Part shown: piece after piece, positions 30,282 through 40,096 of the stretch
How positions within the stretch are numbered: position 1 is the stretch's first letter
Layout of the letters: every line of letters starts with the position of its first letter
NCBI RefSeq assembly: GCF_012489685.1
Contig: NC_080043.1
Location: 17,683,443 to 17,747,442 of the forward strand
From: Lotus japonicus
Taxonomy: Eukaryota; Streptophyta; Magnoliopsida; Fabales; Fabaceae
Reading direction: 5' to 3'
DNA length: 64,000 nt
The notes under the pieces: generated by a model
The model's input: only the letters and a program-made list of their open reading frames with translations
Databases searched by the model: none
Told to the model about the DNA's origin: nothing
Position numbers and translations under genes: made by a program

Positions 30282-33200
30282 TCTATATATTATATAAAAG
30301 TGAAGTTTGGCAACAAGGAGGGTAAAATAGTCATGCAATTAACTATGGCATATGAATGAATATTTTACCATGGGTCTTTATGTAATTTTGTAGAATATTT
30401 TCTAGGAAATCAATCTTGACCGTTGATTAGTTTTGATCTTGACCGTCCTTACAATTTATTTAAATATATTTATTAACATTTAAATCGTATAAGTTATGGA
30501 ATTTCATTGGGCAAACATAGTTAGTTTTCATTTATTGAATTATTAATTCAAAATTAATTAATATCTATCTATACTTCTATACTTAAAAAGAAGTTTATGC
30601 AACCTAGATGGTAATACATGTTTATATTCCCAAAAAAAACTTAACGTTTTAAATTTAATTAAATATTAGTTAATGTGTGATTTTTATAACATTGATTTTT
30701 TGTATTCCATTAGTTTAATCAACAATTCAGCTTCAAAAAAAAAGTCAACAATTATTTCAGAAGCATACTTATTTTTAAACAATTTTTTATTTTCTATGTG
30801 ATTTTTGTGAGTGATACAAATATGTTATTTTATTAGCACATAGTTTTTCATTTATTCTAAATTTATAGAATTTATGTAGTTTTGTTTTCATTGTCCAATC
30901 AAATATTTATACATTTTCAAAAAAACATATTTTTAATTCATCTCTTATGAAATTGATTTTAAAATTTGATAACACTTTAATGATTTTATGACTTTAAAAA
31001 AATTATTGATCTTTTAATATTCTTATTATTTCAACTTCTCTAAATTAATGATTCATGACTTTTCATTTTCCAAAACTCCTCTTCCAATTTCAATTGATTC
31101 TAAAATGAATACTATTTAATGAATGGAATGAGGAAGATAATTGTTAAGGCTTTCCATATCCTTCATGGTTTAGTCTCTAGGTATAAATACTCTTCATCTA
31201 TTTGATTTGTCCTCATCATTCCTATAACCCCATCTACACTTTGGAGTTGCAGAGTTGTTAGTAACTTTTATGCAGTGTTTGTTTTGTGGCTGTGAAATTG
31301 GTGAGCTACTAGCTTTTGTTTTAGTTTTCAAGTTTTATCAATGTTCAGAAAACCGGACCGGTCATCAAACCGGTCAAGTCACTAGTTTGAGGTTTAAAGG
31401 TTCAACCGGGGTTCAACCAAGGTTCAACCGGTAATAATTAAATAATAATTTTTTAATAATTGTGTGTATTATACTAAAAAAAAATGAATATTTTGTCACT
31501 ATATATAATTTCTTACGTACTCTAAAAAATTCAAATCAAGAACCACATGATGTAGCGTCAGACTAGACTAGGATAGCTAATGTCCTTGGAAATGTAAGCT
31601 AGGTACTACCTTGGTAGTTGGTATGTGTTTTGGTGAAAACCCATCACACCATCTTCTTCTTCTTTTAATTTTTTATCTACCAGCAGCGGCAGCCAATTAT
31701 ATTATCAGTCCCACAACCACAAAACTCCATTGAAGGTTAAGAACTAGAAAATGTTTTGATCAAACCAACTTGTTTCTTAAATGGGTCACTCCTATTTACC
31801 ACTAAGGCTCCTCAAACACCACAACGTTCTTCCTCTTAGCTCTCAGTGCTTCTTTTCTTTAGTTTTACTCTCTGCAACTTCCTTATTGCGTCTGGCCGGC
31901 GGTCTTGCACCTCTACGTCAGCGACCAACGGAAGTGACACCGCGCCGTGCTGCTCACGCCTCACGCTTGCTCTCTTCCACTGTTCGAACCGCCTGCAGCC
32001 GCCGCAGAGACCACCACCGTCGTCGGAAACTGTCGTCGCAGGGAGGGAGCTTGCTTCGCTCAAGGAGAATTGGAGATTGGAGAAGGGTTTCACGTTGCGG
32101 TGTTTCTGCCTTTCTATTTTCTATTTCTTGTTTTTTTTTCAAAACTCATAATCTAAACGACGGCGTTTTGGCTTGGTTTAACTAAACCGGCCAAGCCGCG
32201 GTTTTTACCGGTTCGGCCGGTTTTCCCGGTTTGATTACGGTTCTCTCTACAGCCGGTTTTAGAGATGTTTCGGACCGGTACTGTGCCCGGTTCCCGGTCG
32301 AACCGGTCCGACCGGCCGGTCCGGTCCGGTTTTCAGAACACTGAGTTTTATAAATCCTGCACAAAAAATCAATGCGATTTTTAGATAGTGTACATATTCT
32401 GTTTTGTTCTTTATTGTTTTCTTTAGATTTTCTATAAGGATGTAAGATTAGGATTTCCGGAACACTGACTTCATGTTTATCAATTTACTTTTTGTGTGAT
32501 TTATTTTTGTTGTAGATCTACTCTCTAAGGTATAATGTAACCGATGTGAAGTTTCTCATGCTAGGCTTGGTGTTAGCCACTAAAAATTAAAGTTGTACAT
32601 ATCAAGGTAACCAACTAATTAAACTTTATGAACTCTCATCTTTTATATAGTTTCTTTATATCTTTCTTCTTAGTTTGATTCAATCTTTCCATTGCCTATT
32701 TATCATCCTTGAAAAATTTGGTATGTGGCACTGAGAAGTTTTTGTGAACATCCTCAAGGGATTGACAACACCTGAAAAATTGCTTTTCAATGGCGTAATT
32801 ATTCATTCATATCATTTTTTTCTTGAGAACAATATTCATTCATATCATTTAACATCTAAATTATCATTGCATAATTTTTTAAAGATTGTTTTGTAGGCTG
32901 GAAGCCCATTTAATTGGCTTTCTATGTCAATTTTGAAGGTATGCTTCGTTGAGTGTGATAGATATATTTTTATGTCATATTTTGGCTCTTTGTCAAATTA
33001 AGAAAGATTGTTTCTCAATTTTTATCTTCTTAATGAATAAAAGTTTATGCTTTTGGAAAAAGCCCACTTAAAATGTAGATCTATCATGAAGACATTTTGT
33101 TTGAATGACTATATGACAAAGAATTTCTAACCTTCAAATTAGATTTTCATAATAAGTGATTTATCAATTTTTTTTATGAATGACATTTTCTATACTAAAA

Positions 33201-34961
33201 ATTGAAGGATATTGGTCTAATTTTATTTTCATTTTAGAATTGAAAAATAATCCATTGATATGCATGCTTAGTCTATCAGCAACTATTATTCAATAAAACA
33301 ATCAAAAGTAAAATCTAAAGCCCAGGGGAGAAAAACACAGGTGAATATAAAGAAAACTCATAGTATACTTTAGGGGTTATATAGAAGTTAGAAAATATAA
33401 ATTTTAAAGATTCAATTTAAATCTTCCTTAAGACATCAATTAGTTTATTTTTTAAAATATTTAAATATTTATGTAAAACATAATGTTAGATGTTATGTTT
33501 TAACATTAAATTTTATATGAATTAAAAAATTACTCACCAAAATAAAAATATCACTTTTTTATATATTAGTTAATGTTAATCTTGAAAAGTGAATATCTGA
33601 CAAAATTTCATAGAACATGATAAAATATTTTGTATTTATATAATATATTAATTAATATTAACATTAATATAATTATTAATCTTTAGAAATTTAAAAAGAT
33701 AAAGATGGTGGGTTTAATATTATATCAATACAGAAAATAACCTTCCCATTATCCTTTTTTCCTGGAAGTATATAAGTATTAAATTAAATGATTTTTAAGT
33801 ATATTAAAATTTTAATTATTTACCTCGAAATTTTTGTTAATGAGGTTATTATTATTTAGCTCATTACTATTTAGTTCATATAATTTAGAGAATTCCGTAG
33901 GGCACAATTAATATGTTTTGATCTAGAGAATTCTTAATTAATATTGATATTAATACGTAAAATTTAAAGGTGGTGGTTTTAATACTAAATATGACATCAC
34001 TCCAAAAAATAAAATTTTCATCGTCCCTACAACTATATAAATTAGTAACACCGCTCATTCAAAACGTGCACTTCGTATAGTCTGTGTTGACGTATTTACA
34101 TTGAATTAAGGCTTGAACTTTTAGTCATTTTCGTCTATCCCAGAGGTTAGATATTGATGTTTTAGTTTATAATATCTAAATGTGCTATAACTTGCTCTTT
34201 GATTTTGTAATGACTTCCTCTTGATTCCATCCTACTTTATATTGGACGGTTTCCATGGTTTACTAATAGGTTTTTTCATAGTTTATAAATAGCTTTTTTT
34301 TTCATGGTAAAAGAAAATTTCAAATTTATGATTTCTTATATCTAAATTTAATTTTAAGCTTTTAATGCATAATTGTTTTTTATAAACGTAACAAAAGTAA
34401 CATAGATTTTGAGAAATTATAAACATAAGAAAAGTATATGAAGTTACATATAACACATTCAAGGACGCGTGTTATACGATGAACTTACTTGAAGATGATG
34501 AAGAATACATCGATGAAGCAATAGAAGCTTTGCATCTCGGTACTGCAAACAATCTTTGAAGACTTTTTGCTACTTTACTGTTATCATATATGCTTTTAAG
34601 GGCATAATTTGTTTGGAAAGAAATCTGAGAGAATTTAAGTGATGGTATTTTACGTATACGAAGAATTAATATGAAAGGCAGTGGTGAGTACATTTTTAAT
34701 CAAAGTTCATAAAAAAATCATGACAAAAATCACAAAAAAAGAAATTATACTGCTTCTGCAAAATAAAAAACAAATACATTCATCACTTGAAAAAAAAAAC
34801 AAATTTATGTTTACTTATATCTAAAATTAATTTTGTTCTTTTAATTCATAATAAATTTTCCTTCAATAAACATAAAAATGATCACATATTTTAAAAGAAA
34901 AAAATATTAATGATAAACACAAATGAATAACCCCCGTGCATCGCACGGGTAAAAATACTAG
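30282..34961 (+). mobile_element. Probable non-autonomous Helitron
   Basis: The 3' end has the textbook form: a short hairpin (CCCGTGC, loop ATC, GCACGGG at 34933-34949), a short AT spacer, then CTAG at 34958-34961 followed by T. A fitting 5' end is TCTATATATTATATAAAAG at 30282 after an A, giving insertion between A and T. A second possible 5' end lies near 30572 (TCTATACTT...). No target duplication is expected. No Rep/helicase frame is visible in the AT-rich interior, so it would be non-autonomous. It contains a hAT element at 31339-32343; the rest (32360-34930) has no gene that I can support. Confidence 0.55.
31339..32343 (+). mobile_element. Non-autonomous hAT element with 8-bp target duplication
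   Basis: 1005 bp. Ends are CAATGTTCAGAAAACCGG (left) and the inverse of CAGTGTTCTGAAAACCGG (right), matching the hAT terminal CA(A/G)TG pattern. An 8-bp direct duplication AGTTTTAT flanks it (31331-31338 and 32344-32351), the hAT signature. Both subterminal regions are packed with ACCGG/CCGGT motifs, likely transposase binding sites. The interior includes a GC-rich block (31880-32050) unlike the AT-rich surroundings, perhaps captured DNA. No transposase is encoded. Confidence 0.8.
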
Positions 34962-35310
34962 TATATATATATATATATATATTAGTATATTTAATATAGT
35001 ATTTAATAATTTTAATAGTCCATTTCATTTATATATATTATATTGTTTTTTATAATATTTATATATGAGTATATTTAATAATGAATTCATTTTATTTGAA
35101 TTTTATATACTTATATTACCTTTATATATTTAATTTTATTTATTTAAAATATTTATATATTATCTTATTAAATATAGTATTTAATACTTTTTCCAAGTCA
35201 ACTTTACTTGTGTGTATATATATAAATATATATATTATGTTTATTTATAATATATATATATTAGAATATATATATATATATATTATAGTGAATAGTATAA
35301 ATATGTAATA
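34962..35310 (+). repeat. AT-rich low-complexity stretch
   Basis: TA dinucleotide runs (34963-34980, 35216-35284) and extremely AT-rich sequence between the putative Helitron end and the peptide gene's upstream region. No gene seen. Confidence 0.85.
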
Positions 35311-35983
35311 AATACCGTATAGCGGTCTTTTTTTTTAATTTTCAAACTATTTGTTTAAGTTACAATTTAAGTAATAAATTCTTTGATAACAACAATAATA
35401 ATAATTTTTTTGGTCTGATTTCTCAACGTATTTTTCAAGAATTAAAGGGATATAAACCGTGAGTGCAAACAGATTTTATACAATCATCCAATTAAATTTC
35501 ATCACATTATAAAATATATATTTGTTTTGATTAAAATTTAAAATGAAAGTTATTATTCATCCTACGTGACATATTGTGATTGGTTGTGAGAAATTTGCAT
35601 ATTTATTAAACTATTTTTCAATCCGGTTAGGATGTGCCAAAATGTAAGTGAGCTACTAATTTACAAACCCAACATATTCCTCCACCGGTTGTGTATAAAA
35701 CAGACTCGTTCATGGGCTATTTCTTTAAAAGAAATTAACTTTAAAATTAATTTCAAAATTAATTTAAGATCATAAAGCAATCATTTTCATGTTTCAGTTT
35801 TAATTTTATTATTTAATAGATCGGATTTTCATACAAAGGATTTTTTTTAAAATAAATGTAGGAAAGTTTTTATTACTTAGTGTATTTAATACAAAATTAA
35901 TTGATTGATATTGCTATTGATTCACTAGGGAACAAACCAGCAACAGAAATCTCATTCTTTAATGCCTCTCTCAAAACTCCACA
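35311..35983. other. Intergenic DNA upstream of the cysteine-rich peptide gene
   Basis: AT-rich, unique-looking DNA with no coding frame that I can support. It presumably contains the upstream promoter of the gene at 36058. No clear transposon ends seen. Confidence 0.5.
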
Positions 35984-35990
35984 TATAAAA
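35984..35990 (+). promoter_or_regulatory. TATA box of the cysteine-rich peptide gene
   Basis: TATAAAA lies 68 bp before the ATG at 36058, at normal distance for a short plant 5' UTR. Confidence 0.65.
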
Positions 35991-36057
35991 CCGAAGAACT
36001 TCTTGCATTCGATGTCATCGGTTAAAACTAAACATTATTTTCAAAGACTAGAATACA

Positions 36058-36427
36058 ATGAAATCTGTATTTTATTTCTCCCTTCTCCTTCTGGTTCTCT
36101 CCATTGAACTTGGTACGTGTATAGGTTTTCCATAAATCCAAGATATTGAGTTTGCATTTGCCCAGTTCTTTTTAAATTTTTTTGGGTTATTTGTATGATG
36201 ATGTTTGTATATGACTGGATATATTATTATGTGCAGGAAAACCAGTGGAGAGTATTGTGGTGACTCCATGTCCATGTAAAAAGGGTCCCAACAAGTGTAT
36301 TATGAAGTCTAATTGCACGACTCCATCGGGCTGCGACAGCATTTGCGATCTCCTAGTAATAGGAAAGAATATAACTGCAAAATGTGACATAGCGGGACAT
36401 CGCTGCATTTGTAGTTACATTTGTTAA
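36058..36427 (+). CDS. Secreted cysteine-rich (defensin-like) peptide, two exons
   Basis: Exon 1 is 36058-36112, the intron 36113-36236 (GTACGT...TGCAG), exon 2 36237-36427 with TAA; 81 residues in all. Exon 1 encodes a classic hydrophobic signal peptide (MKSVFYFSLLLLVLS), with the intron falling at its end as in plant defensin-like and nodule cysteine-rich (NCR) genes. The mature part of about 55-60 residues has ten cysteines: CPC, then single Cys, then C-x3-C (CDSIC), Cys, CIC and a final C. The C-x3-C ... C-x-C order suggests a cysteine-stabilised alpha-beta fold plus extra bonds. NCR peptides usually have four or six cysteines, so I do not call it NCR. One N-glycosylation sequon (NIT) and one NCT are present. 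Secretion is expected; antimicrobial, signalling or symbiotic function cannot be decided. Confidence 0.78.
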
Positions 36428-36465
36428 AATGTTACCTACAGCAGGATTCATCTTTGGAATATATA

Positions 36466-36471
36466 AATAAA
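36466..36471 (+). terminator. Poly(A) signal of the cysteine-rich peptide gene
   Basis: AATAAA lies 39 bp after the stop codon, fitting a short 3' UTR. Confidence 0.6.
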
Positions 36472-36604
36472 GGGTGAATTACTTTTAAAAAATTAATAGA
36501 TGAAGCGGCTGTATGATTATACAACAATTTTTTTTTTCATTTTTCCCAATGTTTTTAGTTTCAGTTCTATTTTGGTACAATTGTGTCTTCCATATTTGTT
36601 ATTA

Positions 36605-36852
36605 AAGTAGAACTACCAAATCTTGGAACACTTAGATGATAGCAGTAGGTTTCTTAAACATGTTTTTCCAACGAAAAACGATTGGTTTTGAGAAGTAAAT
36701 TTCACTTCGATGATCTCTATACCTTGAAGTAGAACTAGAAAATCTTAGAACTCTGAGATGATAGCCCTGTAGGTTTCTTAAACATGTTTTTTCAACGAAA
36801 AGCGAGTTGGTTTTGAGAAGTAAATTTCACTTCAGGGATCTCAACACCTTGA
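36605..36852 (+). repeat. Two tandem units of about 122 bp
   Basis: Unit 1 is 36605-36726 and unit 2 starts at 36727, both beginning AAGTAGAACTA and containing GGTTTTGAGAAGTAAATTTC; the start of a third is cut at 36852. They are diverged by several substitutions and small indels. It lies between the peptide gene and the Mutator-like element. Confidence 0.8.
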
Positions 36853-36874
36853 AGTTGATTAGTCTTCTCAGTTA

Positions 36875-38714
36875 GGGTAAATAGCCAAGTTGATCTCTGA
36901 ATGTGTCAGTAGTTTTTAAGTTGATCCCTAAACTTTTATAATGCATCACGCGGTCCCTGAATGTGTCAAACATCATTCAAGTTAGTCTCTGACGTTAAAA
37001 AAAGAAACGAACGTTAACGAAATCTTTTTTTTTTTTAATTTTTTTTGCCTATGTGGAACTGAAAATGTTGGGAAAACATTTGGACGTCAAGTTAGTCCCT
37101 GAATGTAGCAAACTAGTCCCTAGTATAAAACCAAAAAAAGTTATATCCTAACTTCTTATCTTCATCCCTAATCATTTTCAACCTCTATTATCTTCTTCCC
37201 TCTTCAAGTTTAAAAGTTTAAACTTAAAACCCAGAAAATTTTCTAATTCCATTTTCTTATCTCCAAAACCAAAACCAAACCCAGGTGGGTGGTGCTGAAG
37301 AAGTCTGAACCTGTGAGGTAGATGGTGGAACAGTCTGATAATTCACAGCAGCACCACTTGTCCCTGATCCACCATGGATTTTACCTGGTTTTTTCTCCTT
37401 GCTACTAGTCAAGTATTTGGATGAAGATTTGAACAGAGATAGAGATAGATAGAGAGAAGCCAGATCAAACCTACCTAGTGGGTGGGTACTGGGTAGAAAG
37501 CGGCTGGGTAGTGTCCAAATAGAAAAGACACATGTTGTAGAAAAAGAGAAGGAAGGGGATATAATCTTCACTTGGTTGATTGCATATCATTGTGGCAATT
37601 ATGGCGGTGGTGTGTAAAAAAATTTCATTTCTATTTTATGTATTGACATTTTGGCTTGGGTCAGTGAGTTCTAAATATTACAATTGATTAATTAGATAGA
37701 TTATATTAGAGGATTGTGCAGATTTGTCTAATTATTTGATGCACAAAATGATTTAGCAAGAACTGTATTCTACTAATAAATTAATTGATTGTAAATGAGA
37801 GCACAAGAAAACCCATCATCACCACCGCCATCCATTATCGACGATACCCTTTGGCTCAAAGTTTCTAACTTTGAAGCTTCTCACCCTTTTCGCGTCGGTG
37901 AGGTGGTTCTGTTACTGATATTCTTGCTTCTTATGTGCTTGATTTGCAAGAATCGAAGGAAAAGAGCGGTGGGTTCTGTTTCTGAATCAGCAAGGACAAG
38001 GAAGAAGAACAGTGGTGACGTGGCGGAACAGGAACAGGGTGGTGCCGGAGCGAGTGGCGAAGGAGGCAGTAACGAGATAAAGCAAGGGGGTTTGCGTGGG
38101 AAGGTGAGGGTCTGGGGAGATTGGTTTTTACAGCGATGAGGAGAACTAGGAGGCGCAGGCAGAGTAGCTGGATTTGGACCCTCCGAATCTAGGATCTGAT
38201 TTGGTGGAAGAAGATGAAGGTTGGGGAAGGTTGGTGTTGGTGGAAGAGGGTTTCGGTGGTGGTGTTGTTGGGTGAGAGGGGGGATTTGGTGGCGGTGGTG
38301 CTTGGTGGGGCTTCAATGGTGTTGGGTTTCTAAAATTTGAAGGTTGGGTTGGGAGGAAGAGATGAAGGTTGAGGGAGGAGGAGGAAGAAGATGAAAATTG
38401 GATTGCTTAATTTTGTTTTTAAGTTAATTAAGCTGGTAGGGACCAATTTGACTACAATTTCAGCCAATTAGCCTTTGACACGTGTTCAGAGAATTTCATT
38501 TTGCGGGGAGAAATAAATAATTTTGATGTCAGCTCTCCCAGTTAAAAAAAAATTCCATGTCACTGTTGCTGTTAACGTCCGTCTCATTTTTTAACGTTAG
38601 GGACTAATTTGAATGACTTTTGCTACATTTAAGGACCGCGAGATGCATTTTAAAAGTTTAGGAACCAACTTAAAGGCAGCTGACACATTTAGGGACCAAC
38701 TTGGTTATTTACCC
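36875..38714 (+). mobile_element. Mutator-like (MULE) non-autonomous element, 9-bp target duplication
   Basis: 1840 bp with long terminal inverted repeats of about 150 bp or more: left starts GGGTAAATAGCCAAGTTG and the right end is the inverse of GGGTAAATAACCAAGTTG. The 9-bp direct duplication TCTCAGTTA is at 36866-36874 and 38715-38723. Long inverted repeats plus 9-bp duplication define Mutator-like elements. No transposase is present. The interior holds host-like sequence including a 114-codon frame (37795-38139), so it may be a Pack-MULE. Confidence 0.82.
37795..38139 (+). CDS. Hypothetical membrane-anchored protein inside the MULE
   Basis: 114 codons. The N terminus is Pro/Ser-rich (PSSPPPSIIDD), followed by one hydrophobic span near residues 36-53 (VVLLLIFLLLMCLI) with a basic stop-transfer cluster directly after (CKNRRKR), then a Gly/Glu/Ala-rich charged tail. 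That layout would suit a single-pass membrane protein. I do not recognise a family. It could be a fragment of a host gene captured by the MULE, or a chance frame. No splice sites or promoter were confirmed. Confidence 0.35.
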   Translation: MRAQENPSSPPPSIIDDTLWLKVSNFEASHPFRVGEVVLLLIFLLLMCLICKNRRKRAVGSVSESARTRKKNSGDVAEQEQGGAGASGEGGSNEIKQGGLRGKVRVWGDWFLQR

Positions 38715-38723
38715 TCTCAGTTA

Positions 38724-39390
38724 TTACTTTTGAAACACCCTTGATTCAAACTAAAAATATATATATTATACTCGATGAAAGTTTTTCAGGTCTTGATTTT
38801 GTAATAAAGAATGACAAAAGTATGAATAGTATACAAGATTATATAAAAAAAAATGATGAATGAGGTGGGCTAAAAGCGCCTTTGGAAATTAAAAAAAACA
38901 AAATCTACACCCCTCTGCAATAAAAAGTATATGGGTTGGGAAGATGAAGTCATGATGGTTTAGATCAAATCCTTGGAAAAAAAAATTGGCCGATAAGAAA
39001 AAAAAAACACTTTCAAGTATGACGTTAAAGACTCTTAACACGTCCAAATATGTAGACCAAAATTAGTAAATATATTTGCAAATGAATTAGCTTCCCCCTG
39101 AGGACAAGAAAAGTCTACACAACATCTCGGAAAAATCTGCATTAATACTATGGATCTGATTGACTAACGACGCACACGATCGTAGGAGCTAGCATGCCAT
39201 GCCATGCCATGCACAAAATTAATGCTATACTACTGAATCAGAATCAAAAACTTCATTACTAAAACCTCTTTGACGAATAAGCTGGTGGAGGCCCATTGAA
39301 ATCCCACCACAACTTAGCATAGAGCATAGAATATGGTCCCAACTTCCTTAAGAAATAAAAAACAAATGGGCTATTTGGGAGTATGGTTCA
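38724..39390. other. Intergenic DNA, nothing recognised
   Basis: AT-rich sequence with short poly(A) and poly(T) runs and a small CATGC repeat near 39193-39210. No coding frame, RNA gene or clear transposon end seen. Confidence 0.5.
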
Positions 39391-39399
39391 TGTATTGTT

Positions 39400-39900
39400 T
39401 ACGCCATGTTGGTGATTTATGCGCTTTATAGCTAGTTTAGGCAACTCGCCCCCTTTGTGGGTGGGTTATGTTTGCATGGACCTTTTAATACCAAAGCCAA
39501 AATCCATATATCTAGGTTTACACTTCAACCCCTATAAAAGGGAGAAGAACCTATTGTAATATTTTCCATGTTCATCTATATACTAGACTAGCTACGTCTC
39601 AAGGGTCTCCTACCTCTGGTAGGGCTTGATCTAGTTTGCTCACTTTTGTTTCTGTACTAGAACAATTGGCGTCGTTTGTGGGGATCAGAAAAACGCTCCC
39701 CACCTCCACAACCAAGAACCCACAGCCGTGAAAAAGCCTTTGTGTGAATCTTGGAGTCTGGTCGAGTTTTCTTGATCTCGCCTACTTGCACCTGTGACAT
39801 TGTTGTTTGCTAGCATGGTCAGGAGGGTCGGTTGGCACCTTAATTGCGCAATCGTGCTCGATTTTGGAAAATAGCTCGCATTCGCATCTGAGGGAGGGAA
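39400..39900 (+). repeat. Possible LTR end and primer site of another Ty3/gypsy element
   Basis: A compact promoter-like region (CCCCTATAAAAGGGAG near 39528) is followed about 130 bp later by ACAATTGGCGTCGTTTGTGG (39660-39679). That resembles the LTR end plus primer site (TGGCGNCGTTTGTGGGGA) of Tat-type gypsy elements or related LARD/TRIM elements. The second LTR was not found, so boundaries are unknown. Confidence 0.4.
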
Positions 39901-40096
39901 CATTGAAGATAAAGGACTTCAATGTCGGACAAAATAAATTACTTAAAATTCCAACTATAATATAATAAAGTTCAACCGTTAATAGGAATCGTTAAGATTT
40001 TCTGAGCAATCATGCTCTATTTAAACCCAACCCTCATCCCTAACCCCACCCGGAAACAACCCACAAACCCCCCTTCTTCCCTCTCACCACCACCAC

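Noticed and set aside
34472..34693. 73-codon minus-strand frame in the Helitron interior
   Set aside because: AT-rich region, no motif, no splice or promoter evidence.
36058..36427. Naming the peptide gene as an NCR (nodule-specific) peptide
   Set aside because: Signal peptide and intron position fit, but ten cysteines and the pattern do not match the usual four- or six-cysteine NCR spacing.
37257..37571. 104-codon minus-strand frame in the MULE
   Set aside because: Ser/Phe-rich low-complexity product with no motif and no signals; likely chance.
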